From JANJWP01 sp964482035 (GTDB lineage: Bacteria; Patescibacteriota; Gracilibacteria; BD1-5; UBA2023), in NCBI GenBank assembly GCA_964482035.1, contig CAYZVC010000003.1:167646-231645 (forward strand): DNA of 64,000 bases, written 5' to 3'. Both the position numbers and the translations under genes were made by a program. Below, one piece after another: positions 36,616 to 48,716 of the stretch. Each line of letters opens with the position of its first letter. The stretch's first letter is position 1. The notes beneath the pieces were generated by a model. That model had not been told where the DNA came from. It saw only the letters and a list, made by a program, of their open reading frames with translations, and made no database searches.

Positions 36616-37374
36616 CTAGCTTTCGTCAGAAAGCAGTCCCGAGCGGCGGAGCAATTCCCGTTTTTCCCTTTCGGTAAGGGGCATGTACGCCCCCTCGGGA
36701 ATGTCTCAAAGTTTAACGTTCTCGATACGAACGCGCTTGAGTTTTTTCACTTCGTGTCCGGCAGCCTCGACCATGCGGCGGATCTGGCGGTTTTTCCCTT
36801 CCGTGAGGACGATGGAAAACTTGCCGGAGGATATGCGGGCGATTTCGGCCGGTTTCGTCTTATAGCCGTCGAGGATCTTCACTCCGGCCGCCATGCGGGA
36901 GAGTTCGGAATCCTCGATCGGACCGTAGACTTCGACGACGTATTCCTTCTCGTGCTCGTAACGGGGATGCATGAGGCGGTTGGAAAGACGCCCGTCGTTG
37001 GTGAGGATGAGCAAACCTACGGTATCCTTGTCGAGACGTCCGATCGGAAAGACGCGTTCGGGGATGTCGACGATGTCCATGATCCCGGTATCGCCTTTCG
37101 AAACGCAAGTGGTGACGATGCCGCGCGGCTTGTTCACCTTATAGTAGACGAACTCCTGGATTTCGCGGACGGCCTCATTCCCGACTTCGACCTTGTCGAC
37201 GCCCGGTACGATCGACATGCCGATGGTCGCCACCTCGCCGTTGACCTTCACGAGCCCGCGGGAAATGAATTCCTCGGCCTTGCGGCGGGACGCGATGCCC
37301 GCGCCGGAAAGGTATTTCTGAAGGCGGATTTTGCCACCTTCGCCAAGTTCTTCTTCGAGTTCGATATGGTCCAT
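36616..37374 (-). CDS. RsuA/RluB-type pseudouridine synthase
   Basis: A 252-residue pseudouridine synthase. The N-terminal S4 domain (IRLQKYLSGAGIASRRKAEE) binds rRNA, and the catalytic domain has GRLDKDTVGLLILTNDG with the nucleophilic Asp. The C-terminal signature GDIPEGAYMPLTEREK appears only when TGA 36706-36708 is read as Gly, and completes the family's usual end. It is of the RluB/RluE/RsuA group; the exact uridine is not decidable. Together with murB it is on the minus strand, 39 bases apart. Confidence 0.93.
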
Positions 37375-37412
37375 GTTGGAGGTTTTCGGAAAGGTTCTGG
37401 AATTTTTGGGGA

Positions 37413-38351
37413 CTACCCGTTTTCGGTGACGATGCGCGCTTCTTCGACGAGTTGGACACCGAACTTCGACATCACCTCGTTTTTGGCGAGGTCGCGGATG
37501 GCGGCCACGTCGCGCCAATCGGCTCAGGCGGTAGCGAGGAAGAAGTTGCCGTGGAGCGTGGATATCTCGGCTCACCCGATCTTCGCCCCCTTGAGTCACG
37601 CCTTATCTATGAGCGCTCACGCGGAGTGTCATTCCGGGTTCTTGAAGAACGATCCGCACGTACGGCCGGCGGGCTGTTTGGTCCTGCGGAGTTCGCGGAA
37701 CGCCGCGACTTCCATCGCCTCGTACGCGTTACCTTCTTTGCGGAGCGAAAGGTCGAACATGGCGGATACGACGAAGCGGTCGGTCGAATTCTTCAAAACG
37801 CTGGTGCGGTAGCCGAAACCCATCTCGGCGTTGGACAACGTCTCCATTTTACCCTCGGCGACGTTCCATACGTCGGTGGAAACGAGCACGTCGGCGGTTT
37901 CGAGGCCGAAGCACCCGGCGTTTCCGACTACGGCTCATCCGAAGCTGCCCGGAAGGCCGATCCAGGGGACGAGGCCCGTAAATCACAGCGTAGCGAGAAG
38001 CAGGGATACGGGGTGGACTTTCTCAGCGGAATGGACTTCGAACCGTCCGGTCGCGACCGTTACCGGATACAACGGCGACGTAGGATCCTGAAGATGCCGG
38101 AATCCGGTGAGGGCGTTCTTTACCAACAGCCCCGGGAACCGGTCGAAGGCGAAGAGGCAGTTGGTTCCGTCACCGAGGAACGCCACGGGAAGTCCGGCGG
38201 ATTTCGCCGCGGAGACCGCTTGGGAAAGGATCGGCAGATCGGCTTTCGAGGCGACCTCGAAAAAATACGCCGTTTTCGCGGGCGTTTTAAAAGCCGAAAG
38301 GGCGCTCACGTCCCGTTCGGTCACTACGGCAGATGGAAAGGCGTTCGTCAT
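37413..38351 (-). CDS. murB: UDP-N-acetylenolpyruvoylglucosamine reductase MurB
   Basis: MurB reduces UDP-GlcNAc-enolpyruvate to UDP-MurNAc in peptidoglycan synthesis, using FAD and NADPH. The 312-residue protein is intact only with seven TGA codons as Gly. Marks are GDGTNCLF (FAD pyrophosphate loop), GLPGSFGGAVVGNAGCFG, CGSFFKNP with the catalytic Ser, and HSAGALIDKAGLKGAKIGGAEIS near the C-terminus, in which four of the glycines are UGA. It shows this cell makes its own murein precursors. Confidence 0.95.
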
Positions 38352-38394
38352 ACGTTCTCTATGGTATCTCGAAAAGGCGCGAAATCAAACGGGG

Positions 38395-38952
38395 CTACGC
38401 GCCGAGGACCTTTCGACGGTATTGGTCAAGTTCGCCATCCACCGTCAGCCGGAGGAATTTGGCGTTGAGTTCGCGGATTCGGAAGCGGGGATCGTCGCGG
38501 ACGACGCGAACGAACCCATCCCAGTCGGAACGGCGTACCGTGACCTTTTCTCCGGGTCCCGGATCGGGGGTAATCTTAGCCTTGCAACCTCGGGCGACGA
38601 AGAGGTGGAAACTCCATTCGAGGCGTTCGTGGTTCTCCCAGATTTCAAGAAGTTCCCAATCGGAAGACTCCAATCCGGCTTCTTCAAGAAGCTCGCGTTT
38701 TGCCGCGGAGAGCGGACCTTCGCCATCTTCGACGCCTCAGGCGATGACCGACAAAAACGGTGCGCGGCCGGGCTGTTCTTCGTCCGTATACAAAATTTCG
38801 CCGGACTCGGAAACCGCGATGACGGCCACCGAATCGGTTCCTTTCAGCATTTCGAACGTCGCCACCGAACCGTCGAAAAGCTTCTCGGGCCATTGGTAGA
38901 CGTCGAATACCGCTCATCCGAAGACCTTACGCGCGTGCTTTGGGATTTTCAT
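38395..38952 (-). CDS. Nudix hydrolase, ADP-ribose pyrophosphatase-like
   Basis: A 185-residue Nudix protein with the signature GGVEDGEGPLSAAKRELLEEAG (GX5EX7REUXEEXGU; written here shortened). The N-terminal VFDVYQWPEKLFDGS element resembles NudF-type ADP-ribose pyrophosphatases. Two TGA codons are Gly, one being the first residue of the Nudix box (38737-38739). The start ATG 38952 overlaps the end of uvrA by 26 bases, so it is coupled to it. A nucleotide-sanitising role is likely; substrate not proven. Confidence 0.88.
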
Positions 38953-41800
38953 ACTTCGACAAGTAGCGCTCGAGGGCTCGGGCGGTATAGGAATTCTTCA
39001 CCTTCATGATATCCGCGGTCTTGCCTTCGAAAAGGAGGAGCCCGCCGGAATCGCCACCCTCAGGACCGATGTCCACCAGGTAGTCGGCGTTGGCGATCAC
39101 GTCCAAGTTGTGCTCGATCGCGATGACGGTATTCCCCTTCTCCACGAGGCGGTCGAGGATGTCGAGCAACTTCGCCACATCGGAGAAATGGAGGCCCGTG
39201 GTGGGTTCGTCGAGGATGTAGAGGGTCTTGGAAGTCGAACGTTTGGAGAGGTCGAAGGCGAGCTTGATGCGCTGCGCTTCGCCGCCGGAGAGCGTGGGAG
39301 CGGGCTGTCCGAGCGAGATGTAGCCGAGACCGACGTCCACGAGTACCTGGAGTACCCGGGCGATGCGCGGGAACGCGCCGAAGAACGCGAGCGCTTCTTC
39401 GCAGGTCATGTGGAGGACTTCGGAAATGTTCTTGCCCTTGAACTTCACTTCGAGGGTTTCCGGATTGTACCGGCTGCCGCGGCAGGATTCGCATTCGACG
39501 TACACGTCCGGAAGGAAATGCATTTCCACTTTCTTCACGCCCGAGCCTTCGCAGATTTCGCAACGGCCGCCCTTGGTGTTGAACGAGAAGCGTCCCGATC
39601 CGTAGCCGCGTTTCTTGGCCTCGAGCGACGAAGCGAACACTTCGCGTACGTGGGTGAAGAGGCCGGTATAGGTGGCCACGTTGGAATGCGGGGTCTTGCC
39701 GATGGGGGACTGGTCGATGATGACCGCCTTGTCCAAGTTGTCCATGCCCTTGATTTCGCGGCACGTTCCAACGTCGGAGATGGCGTTCTGCCCGAAGCTG
39801 CGAAGGACCCGATTCGCGAGGATGTCCATGACGAGAGAGGATTTTCCCGAACCGGAGACGCCCGTTACGGCCGTGAACGTGCCGAGCGGAATTTTCACGT
39901 CGACGTCCTTGAGGTTGTTTTCGGTCGCGCCGAGGATTTCGAGGTATCCCGAAGGCGTGCGGTCGCGTTTCGGAAGGAGTACGCGCTTGCGTCCCGAGAG
40001 ATAGGCTCCCGTTTCGCAATCCGATTTAAGGATTTCGTCGTAGGTTCCTTCGAAAACGATCTGTCCGCCGTGCTTTCCGGCACCTGGTCCGACGTCGATG
40101 ATGAAATCCGAAGCCTTCATGACGTCTTCGTCATGTTCGACGACGATGACGGTGTTGCCGATTTCGGCGAGCTTCTTGAGGTTGGCGATGAGGAGGTCGT
40201 TGTCGCGCGGATGGAGGCCGATGGACGGTTCGTCCAACACGTAGATGATTCCTTCGAGACGGGTGCCGATCTGCGTGGCGAGTCGGATGCGCTGGGATTC
40301 GCCGCCGGAGAGGGTGTTCGCCCTTCGGGAAAGGGTCACATAGTCGAGACCGACTCCGGAGAGGAATTCGAGACGTTCCACGACGTTCTTCTTGATGTCG
40401 CGAACGATCTTCTCTTCCGAAGGGGTGAGGGTGAGCGACTTGAAGAAGTCGAGGGAATGTCGGACCGAAAGCTCGGCGACTTCGCCGATGTTCTTTCCTC
40501 CGAACTTTACGGAGAGGTATTCGCGCTTGAGACGGTAGCCGTCGCATTCGGGGCAGGCGACTTCGGTCACGTACTGCGAAATGCGCTTCATGTACGGGTC
40601 TTCGACGTCGGATTCGCGGTAGCGGCGGGTAAGGTTTGGGATGACGCCTTCGAACTTGGTCTTGATGGTCTTCTTTCCGGTTTCGCCGCGTTCGAATTCG
40701 CTCATGATTTCGTAAGTCTCGCCGGGGGTGCCGTGAAGCACTCGGTCGCGGGAGAACTTAGACAACTTGGAAAACGGCAAATTGATGTCTATTTCGAAAC
40801 GTTCGCACATCGCCTCGAGAATGGCGGTGTAGTACGGGTGCGTAGTCCAAGGAAGGATCGCCCCCTCGGCGAGGGAAAGTCGCGGATTGATGACGTTCTC
40901 TTCCAAAAACGCCACTTCGGTTCAGAGTCCGTGACAACGGAGACAAGCGCCGTGGTGCGAGTTGAAACTGAAATTCGAGATCGACAGATCGGGAATGCCG
41001 TGGTCGCATTCGGGACACGAACCTTTTTGGCGGAAACGGCGCACCGCGCCCGTGGAAAGGTTTTTCAGATAACACTCGCCTTCGCCGGCCTTGTACGACA
41101 ACTCGACGCTGTCGCGCAGGCGCTTGGCGTATTCTTCGTACTCTTCATTGGATTTGTCCTTGGCGACGAGACGGTCGACTACGAGGTAGGCGCGTTCGCC
41201 GGGCGCGAGAGCCGGACCCTCGGCATCGCCCACGGAACAGAGGGTTTCACCCACCATGAAGCGGACGAAACCTTTTTCGAGCACCTCTGCGGAAACGTCG
41301 GCGAAAGAGGCGTTTTCGAGGTTTTTCGTGAGCGGAGCGAGCAAGTAGAGCTTTTCCCCCGCGACTGCGGAAAGGGCTTCCGAAACGACGGAAGAAACCG
41401 TGTCTTTCTTGAGCGCGACTTCCGGATGGTCGGGACAGTACGGGGTTCCGACGGTCGTGAAGAGCAGGCGGTAGAAATCGTAGATTTCCGTGATCGTCCC
41501 CACGGTCGAGCGCGGATTGGACGAAACGGTCTTTTGGTTGATGGAAATGGTCGGGGAAAGGCCGCGGATTTCGTCGACCTTGGTGTCGTCGTTGATGGAC
41601 GACACGATCATGCGGGCATACGTCGAAAGGCTTTCGAGATAGCGGCGCTGACCTTCCGAATAGATGGTATCGAACGCGAGGGACGATTTTCCGGATCCGG
41701 AAACTCCCGTGACCGTGACGAGCTTGTGTTTCGGGATCTTTACCCGGACGTTCTTGAGGTTGTGGGTTTTAGCACCGATAACTTCGAGAAATTCAGACAT
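38927..41800 (-). CDS. uvrA: Excinuclease ABC subunit A
   Basis: UvrA recognises bulky DNA lesions with UvrB. The 957-residue protein has two ABC ATPase modules: Walker A GVSGSGKSSL appears twice (near residue 32 and in the second half), ABC signatures NTLSGGESQRI and PTLSGGEAQRI, and zinc-finger cysteines (RCEICEGSGVKK, VECESCRGSR). One TGA (40922-40924) is the Gly of CHGLG. ATG 41800 gives the family start MSEFLEVIGAKTHNLKN. Downstream Nudix gene overlaps its 3' end. Confidence 0.97.
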
Positions 41801-41892
41801 GGGGGAAACCGGAAAATAGCGTTCGGCCCGCAAAAACGAGACGAATCGTGAGTATAGCGTTTTTTTCGATTCGGACGAAAACTTTTCTTACG

Positions 41893-41926
41893 AAACCGCC
41901 CTCCGACACGAATGCGGAGGGCGGCA
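41893..41926 (-). terminator. Hairpin terminator after the Clp-type gene
   Basis: A perfect 10-bp stem CCGCCCTCCG / CGGAGGGCGG with only a short T run. It lies between the Clp-type stop and the uvrA start. Confidence 0.6.
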
Positions 41927-41941
41927 TTCCGGTTTCGGAAC

Positions 41942-43735
41942 CTATTTCGTCTTCCCCTTCATACGGAGATAGGAGCGGTGGATTTCCGCGCGGATCGCGT
42001 CGTATTGGTCTTTATTAAGCTTTCCTCAGAGAAGTTTTTCACACGCGTTGATAATCGTGAGGACCACCAAGCCGTTGCGGAGTTCCGTAAGGTGCGGCTG
42101 CTTGAGCGGTTTTTCGGCGTTCACCACGAAGAAACGGATGACTTCGTAGACGGCTTCGGGGGAGATGGGATAAAAGAGCGTTACGGCATCCGGTTCCGGA
42201 CCTGCGTACGGAACGTTCTCGGTTCCGATTTCCCCATCCCCCTCCTGCCTTTCGCGTTCGGCGCGGTCGATTTCTTCGACGACCTCGTCGCGGATGGCTT
42301 CGATTTCCGCCTGGGGAATGCCCGCATCAAGAAGCTCCTTTTCGAGGCGCGCCGCTTCGTTGGACATGCTGAAGTGTTCGAGGAAGGCGATTTCGTAGAT
42401 GCGCCGGTAGGCCTCGACCTTGGAGTGCACGTCTTCGATGCGTCCGATGATGGTTTTGCGCTTTTCTTCGACGACCGACGCCACGGCATCGGAAATAGTG
42501 GCGTCTTTCGTTTTCAATCCGGTGAGCGACACGGAAATCGCGTCGTACGGACCTTCGACCTTGAGCGTCGCGGCCTTGCCTTCCGGAATGCCGGAAAGCT
42601 GTCCGGAAAGGAATACGTTACGAAGAGGCATGATGAGCCGGTCTTCGACGAAACGGTTGAAATTTCTAGCGCCCTTGAGGGGATCGAGCCCCGCCTTGGC
42701 GAGGGAAGCGACGGTTTCCGGACGAACGTCGATGGCGACGGAATTTCCGGTCCGACGCTTTACGAAACCGTTCCGGAGTTTGTCGATTTCGCGGCGCGCA
42801 ATCCCTTCGGCAACGTGCGCCGTAAGCGGTTTATAGGAAAGGAAGAGGTCGATGCGCTCGGTGAATTCCGGAGAAAATTTCTGTTTCAAAGCCTTTTTGA
42901 TGGCTTCTTCGGATTCTTCATGGCGCGCCTCATGGCTCGACGCAGGAGCGAAGCCCATAGGATTCTTATCGAGTTTTTCCCGACGTTCGGCCTCTCCGGC
43001 GTTCGACGTGAGAATGAAAATGGTCTGCCGGAAATCGGTGTATTTGGAATACGTGAGATTCGGGTCGTTCTCTTCACCGGTCGGCAATTCGAATTCGCCC
43101 TTGTCGAAAATGCCGAGGAAATTCTGGCAGATGGAATGGTGCATCTTGTCGGCCTCGTCGATGAGGACGATGGCGAATTTCGAAAGCGCGGAGACCGACT
43201 GGTGGGTCTTTCCGGATTCGAGAGCCTTGCGGTGGAAGGATTGGAGATCCGCTTCGTTGAGCTTCGGTGGATCGTCGTAACCGACGTAGGACTTCGGCGA
43301 ACCGAAAAGATTGCGCGAAGTGTGGTGGTCTTGGTGGTCGTTGCCTTCGATTTTGGTATACCCCTTGGAAATGCCGAGGAAGAATTCCGAAAGCGCGACG
43401 GCCGTTTCGGTTTTACCGACGCCCGTCGGACCGCCGGCGTATATGACGGCCAGAGGTGTTTCGCGGTCGCCGATCTGCGCGATGCGGGCGGCTACGGTTT
43501 TCGCCACTTTTTCCATAGCGGCCTCCTGTCAGAGGACGCGGGACTTTAAAAACGCGGCGAGCTCGACTTCGAGGGGATCCTGATATTCGAGATGGAGCTT
43601 CACTTTGGTCTTTTTCCCTTCGACCAACGCGGAAACGGCGTCGGACATGGGATCCGGACGGAGAATCTGGATTGGGGCGCCGGTTGCTACGAGTGCGGTA
43701 CCCGGCTTCTTTTCGAGTTCTTTGGATGCTTTCAT
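41942..43735 (-). CDS. Clp-type AAA+ ATPase, single module
   Basis: A 597-residue AAA+ protein of the ClpA/ClpB class. The signature GQEAAMEKVAKTVAARI (with a UGA-encoded Gly at 43529-43531) precedes Walker A GPTGVGKT (residues 102-109) and Walker B VLIDEAD (about 190-196), followed by the C-terminal small domain and a charged, coiled-coil-rich tail. Only one AAA+ module is present, and the N-terminal substrate domain is reduced to about 70 residues. It may be an unfoldase or disaggregase, but no ClpP gene is adjacent. A second TGA at 42026 adds the last 28 residues. Confidence 0.85.
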
Positions 43736-43766
43736 ATCCTCATCGGTTCGAAGTAGAACAGAGGTT

Positions 43767-43794
43767 CTTATACTTTCGACACCGGACTTGTCAA
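43767..43794 (-). promoter_or_regulatory. Promoter of the Clp-type gene with overlapping palindrome
   Basis: TTGACA (43789-43794) and TATAAG (43767-43772) on the minus strand are separated by 16 bases. An inverted repeat GTCAAT-N5-ATTGAC (43790-43806) overlaps the -35, an arrangement typical of a repressor operator. Confidence 0.7.
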
Positions 43795-43809
43795 TTGTCG
43801 ATTGACGAT

Positions 43810-44484
43810 TTATCGGGATGCTTGGACGGTAGAAGACGAAAGAAAGAAACCGTATATCTCCGAATTCCCGTTGTCAGTAAGGATTTTCGCGCATTCCATC
43901 GCGGTCGAAGCGGTGGAAACGACGTCATCGAAAAACACTGCCGGACGCCCGGAATACCCGGAAGCCCATGAAGGGAGGAAATACTTTCCCGCAACGTTCG
44001 ACGACCGCTCACTCCGGGATCATCAGGCCTGTCTTGGTCGGAAGAACGGCGTTTTCACGAGGCGGACGACCGGCAGTCACGCGTGTTTGGCAAAAAGTTC
44101 CGCGAGGAGCGCGGTATGGTCGTATCAGCGGATCAGCGTCCTCGAAGCGGGAGACGGCGGATACGCGACGAAAGCGCCTTTGGGAACTACGTCACGACAG
44201 ATTGAGGCGAGCTTGCGGAGGCTTTCGTCAAAACCGTAAACCGTCGCCCTTTCGGCCCGGTACTTGAAACGTTTGAGGTCGAAAGCGAACGCTTCGGTGT
44301 ACGGATGGGCTACGTAGGCGCATACGAACGGAAACCCGGGGATTTCCTTCCGGTATTCCGAGGAGGCGTCGGCCATGAAATCCGCATACCGGGACTCTTC
44401 TTCTTTCGAGAGCGCGTTGCGCAAATACTCGAAAATGCCGCGAAACGGGCGCAAAGCCCTCGAAATTCGGTAAAAATAGGCCAT
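43810..44484 (-). CDS. comF: ComF-like phosphoribosyltransferase
   Basis: A 224-residue protein of the ComF family, involved in natural transformation. The C-terminal half matches the phosphoribosyltransferase fold: RQAGGSRSERSSNVAGKYF and the ribose-5-phosphate loop VFFDDVVSTASTA. The usual N-terminal zinc finger is missing. Four TGA codons (44125, 44077, 44023, 44020) are Gly, two of them adjacent. It lies alone between the Clp-type gene and the pepA terminator. Confidence 0.85.
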
Positions 44485-44488
44485 CGGA

Positions 44489-44527
44489 CATAAAAAAATG
44501 GGCTTTCTCGGCCCATTTTTCCTTTTT
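44489..44527 (-). terminator. Terminator of pepA
   Basis: AAAAAATGGGC / GCCCATTTTT hairpin with T runs, between pepA and comF. Confidence 0.85.
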
Positions 44528-44585
44528 TAGACGGAAATTCCGGGAAAAATATCCGAAATCATCGTCCGATTCGCCGAAAACGCGG

Positions 44586-46019
44586 TTATTTCGTCGGACG
44601 GAAGAGTCCCGAGAGCGTGGCGACGCCGAATCCGGTGGCGTCCTTCGGGAAAACGCCGTTTTCGGAAGTTCGGAACGCCGGTCCCGCGATGTCGAGGTGA
44701 GTGAATTTGGCCTTTCCGCGGAAATTCGCGATGAACGCGGCGCCCATGCTGGCACCGGCAAGCATTTCACGGGCGGTGCTGCGGTAATCCGAAACCGTGC
44801 CTTTGGTCGCTTTCTTCATCCGTTCGTCGAACGGGAGTTCCCAGAACTGTTCGAAACCGTCGTTTTCGGACGTCTCGCGGATGCGTTTGGCCATCTTGCG
44901 ATCGTCGCCGATCATACCGGCATAATCGTATCCGAGGCCGTACATGCAAGCGCCGGTGAGAGTGGCGACCGTGACGATCGATTCCGGCGACTCGGTTTCT
45001 TCGACGTGGGCCACGACGTCGGCCAACACCAGGCGGCCTTCGGCGTCGGTATGTCCGACTTCCACGGTCTTCCCGTTGCGCGCCTTCAGGATGTCGAGCG
45101 GCTTCATGGCATTGCCGCCGAGAAGGTTTTCCGTCAGTCCGACGGCACCTACGACATCTTCGACAAGATCGTCATACGCGTCCAAGTACCACATGGTCGA
45201 AATGACCGCCGCGGCTCCGGCCATGTCGGATTTCATATCCTCCATGGACTTGTCGTCCTTAATCTGGAGCCCGCCCGCATCGAACGTGACGCCCTTGCCG
45301 ATAATGGCCCTTTTCGGCCCGCCACCGCGTTTTTTTCGACGGAACACGAGCGAATACGGAAGCTGGTCGCTTCATGCGCTCACGGCCAAAAGACAGCCGA
45401 ATCCGGCCTTTTCCATAGCCGCCTTGTCGATGACTTCGACGTCGGTGCGTTCCCAAGGGAGGTTTTTGACGATTTCAAGAATTTTCGACGGGTTTTTGTC
45501 GGACGGCGGGGTATTTACGAGATCGCGGGCGAAGCGGACGCACGAAAGCAATCGGACACGTTCTTCGAATTTCGCCTTCTGGGCGGAACTCGTACGGTCT
45601 TCGCGAACGAGTACCAAACGGCGTTCGCGATCTTTCTTATCGCTCTTGTACGCGTCGAACGAATACGAACAGAGGGCGAGCGCGTCGGCACGTTTGACGT
45701 AATCTACGCCGAAAGCCGAACGGAAAACGATATCGCCCCCGAGTTTGCGGAGGAGTTTTCCCGCCTCTTCGAAAAACGCTTCTTCCGAGCCGGCGAAAAA
45801 TACGTGGACACGGTCGCTTTTTCCGAACGGGCCGTAGGTATCGATGGAGAAAGTTTCTTTTTTCGCGAAAGATTTCCGAACCTCTTTTACGAACGCTTCG
45901 GACAATCCGAGCGTCGAAAGGGATTCGAAATCCTTTTCGGACGCGATTTCGAAGACCAAGTGGTCGCCGGAAGAACGTAGGAGATCGGAGGAAAGGCGGA
46001 GGTCGAAAAGTTTGAACAT
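44586..46019 (-). CDS. pepA: Leucyl aminopeptidase, M17 family
   Basis: A 477-residue M17 metallo-aminopeptidase. The C-terminal catalytic domain carries GKGVTFDAGGLQIK, MKSDMAGAAAV and HTDAEGRLVLAD (usually NTDAEGRL), which hold the two-metal ligands and catalytic residues. The N-terminal domain is diverged. One TGA (45372-45374) is Gly and joins the domains. The promoter -10 lies inside the terminator of the upstream operon. Confidence 0.94.
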
Positions 46020-46030
46020 ATCGGGACGGC

Positions 46031-46060
46031 GTAAAAAAAATCGGTACGAAACCGATTATA
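46031..46060 (-). promoter_or_regulatory. Terminator hairpin overlapping the pepA -10
   Basis: On the minus strand a hairpin AATCGGT / ACCGATT (46039-46045 with 46051-46057) is followed by a run of eight T, while TATAAT (46055-46060) overlaps its 5' arm. It can end the upstream operon (stop at 46100) and start pepA at once. Confidence 0.7.
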
Positions 46061-46099
46061 TCCGCAAAAACGGCGCTCGCGCAAGGCGAATTCGCGGAA

Positions 46100-47308
46100 T
46101 TATTTCCGAAGTCCGAGGAAACTCGCGAAAAGAAGGACAGAGAATCCGAGCGACAGGAGCGATATTTCAAGGATCGAGAACGCGGAAAAACGGAAGAAGT
46201 ACCCTACGAAACACGAAAACGCGTGGAGTATTCCCGATCAAAAGAGGAAATGCCGGTCGAAATGGTGGAAAGTTTTCCATTTGGCGAAAGCCGCGACCGC
46301 GACGGGAAAACCGAAAGCAAAAAGGAAGAACGGGAAGAAACCGTCGACGACGTCGGGATAGAAGGCTTTGAAGTACAGGAATCCGCCCAATGCCAATACG
46401 CTGACGAGCGAAAGGTAGTTCTCGTATTTCGCATGGAGGTAGAATTGGAACGTCGAAATCGCGAAGGCGAGGAGCAGGGCGTACCCGTCGGTTCAGCGGG
46501 CGAGGACGTAGGCGAAGGTGCCTATGACCGCGAAATATGAAAGAACGGCTCAGGCGTACGCCCCCACGGAACGGAATTCGCGAAGCTGGCGTATTCTCGT
46601 AAGACCGTCGAACACGGCGACTGCCTCCAAAAACACGAGAGCGAGCGCCGAGCGGACGGCGTCGAAACCGAGGACTCTCATCGCGAAAGCCAAAGCGCAA
46701 ACGTACGCGTACGCCAAGAGGAACAAATATCCGAGACTCCGCTGGCGCGCGTCGGCGTATCCTCAGAAAAAGACGACGGTCGATACGGAAACGAGCGAGA
46801 GAGTGACGTTGGTCACGAACAGCCAGTCGATTTCCGCGTCGCTGAAGAGCCGGTACGCCAGCTGCCCGAAGTGGATCGTGGAAAACACGAACGCGTTGGA
46901 TCGGAATATCTTGGACGCGACGTCGTTCTTCGGTCAAAGGATGGCGAACGTGGCGAAGGCGATAACGGAGAGCGCGAGAGTAAGCCAACCGTAGAGTTCC
47001 TTGGGCACGAATCCCAGCGACGACGACAACGAATACGCGATACCGTAAAGCGAAAGGTAGAAAAACAGGAACCCGAGGTAATACGTGCCGGATTTGAGGA
47101 ATTTCACCGCGTGCTCCTTAGCTTCGGAAGCGATTTTGGAGGCCCCTATCTGGGGTGCGTCTTCTTTCTTTTTCTTAAAATCGAACGGTCAGAAGGCGAA
47201 GAAAAACACCGCTCAGAGAACGAGAAAAACGACGGTTTCCGGAAACCGTCCGAAAAAATAGAAAACCGCGGCGAATACGAGGTGTATGAAGAGGAACAGG
47301 ACGTACAC
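46100..47308 (-). CDS. Polytopic membrane protein, UGA-rich
   Basis: A 402-residue protein invisible with the standard code: seven TGA codons must be Gly. It has about ten hydrophobic segments with a Lys-rich cytoplasmic loop near residues 50-65 (DFKKKKEDAPQ). I start it at GTG 47306-47308, five bases after the stop of the preceding gene; no ATG is present in the region. No family recognised. It is the last gene of a four-gene operon, ended by the hairpin at 46031-46057. Confidence 0.7.
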
Positions 47309-47312
47309 CCGC

Positions 47313-48698
47313 CTAGAAGTTAACTCAGAGCGCCGAAACGAACGTGAACGCCACGGCGGCGAACGTTCAGAAGGAAACCCATGACCTCGCCTGCTTCAGA
47401 CAGAAGGCTATGAAGGAAATCGACGCGAAGGCGAAGATGAAACGATGGGGGAGCGCCGTTCCCGAGAGCAGCTTGAAAATCGGATACGCAACGGAAAAAA
47501 CGACCGCGTAAGCGAACACGGAATACGTAAAGAAATCCCCGAAGGAACGACAGAGGTAAAAGAACGACTCGGAATACTGCGTAGCGCCGCGCTTGAGCTT
47601 CACATAGGAAACCGAACGGTTCTTGATGCGGCTGGAGAGGAGTTCGATGTTCTGTTCGATCATCTTGCGTTTCAATACGAGCCGATCGCGCTTTTCACCC
47701 TTGAGGGAGAACATGCCGCGCAGGAGTTCGTGATTGATTTCCGCTCTTTTCGATTCGTACGCCTTGAGTTCGCGAACGTTTTTAAAGTACAGGAACTCGT
47801 TCGTAGAAATTTCCCCCGCTCACGATTGCGATGAGGTTCCTTTCGCCATTTTGGAAAGGTAGTTTTCACGGAACCCTTTCCAGAGAACCTTGACCTGAAC
47901 GACGAAATCGTCCTCGGGCAAAATGACCCTTTTACTCGAACCGATGCCCTTAAGAAGGGCGTTCGTATCCTTGAGGGTTTCTTTTTTTTCGCGGATGTAC
48001 CCTTTTTCGATGAATTCCACCTCGAGCTGCCCGACCCTTTCCAAAGCCGCTTCGCCGACGATTTTCAGTTTATCGAGATTCTGGATGTTCTTCAGCTGTT
48101 TGAGCGCCGTAATGAGTTCCTTCAGACGGAACAACCGGTCTTCTCCGAGCTGCTCGGAATAGTTGGTGGAAAGGAATTCGACCTTCAGTACGACCTTTTC
48201 GATCAGCGAGTGGTACTTCGCGACCTGGCGTTCCATCAGGGAACCCGAGCGCGTTTCGTCAGCTTCCGTAGGTTTCGCCTTCCCTCCGTTCTGGGGTTCT
48301 TCCGTAGGTTTCGCAGGGCCTTTGCTCCGTTCTTTATACACCGCGTACATTTCACGGATCTTGTTCGTGAAAAAACGGCGTTCCTCTTCGCTTGCCGCGG
48401 GGTTGTCATAGATGGCGAGAACCTGGTAGTGAAGGTCGTCGACGAGTTTGATGTAGGCGCGGAAAGAGTCGGAAGACTTGATTTGCCCGCTCTTTTGCTT
48501 TCCTTCGACGAGGATGTCGAAATAAAAGGTCGCAAGGGCGTTCGCGGTTTGGTCGGTGGATTCCGCGGCCTCGCGGATCTCAATAATGGCGTACCCCTGG
48601 TTATGGAGTTCCGCTTTGGCGTCTTCGATATTCGCCCGAACGAGGGAGAGCTCGACACGCTGTCCGTTTTTCGAACATATGGCGACGAAATTTGCCAT
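47313..48698 (-). CDS. Large membrane-anchored protein of the unknown operon
   Basis: A 461-residue protein. About 330 N-terminal residues are soluble, charged and helical (the linker EEPQNGGKAKPTE marks a flexible hinge), then three C-terminal transmembrane helices. TGA at 47820, 47367 and 47325 are Gly; the standard code would cut it after residue 292. N-terminal MANFVAICSKNGQRVEL could be a small beta domain. No known family. It begins 19 bases after the preceding small gene. Confidence 0.75.
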
Positions 48699-48716
48699 GC
48701 GCGCTATTCGGGTCGG

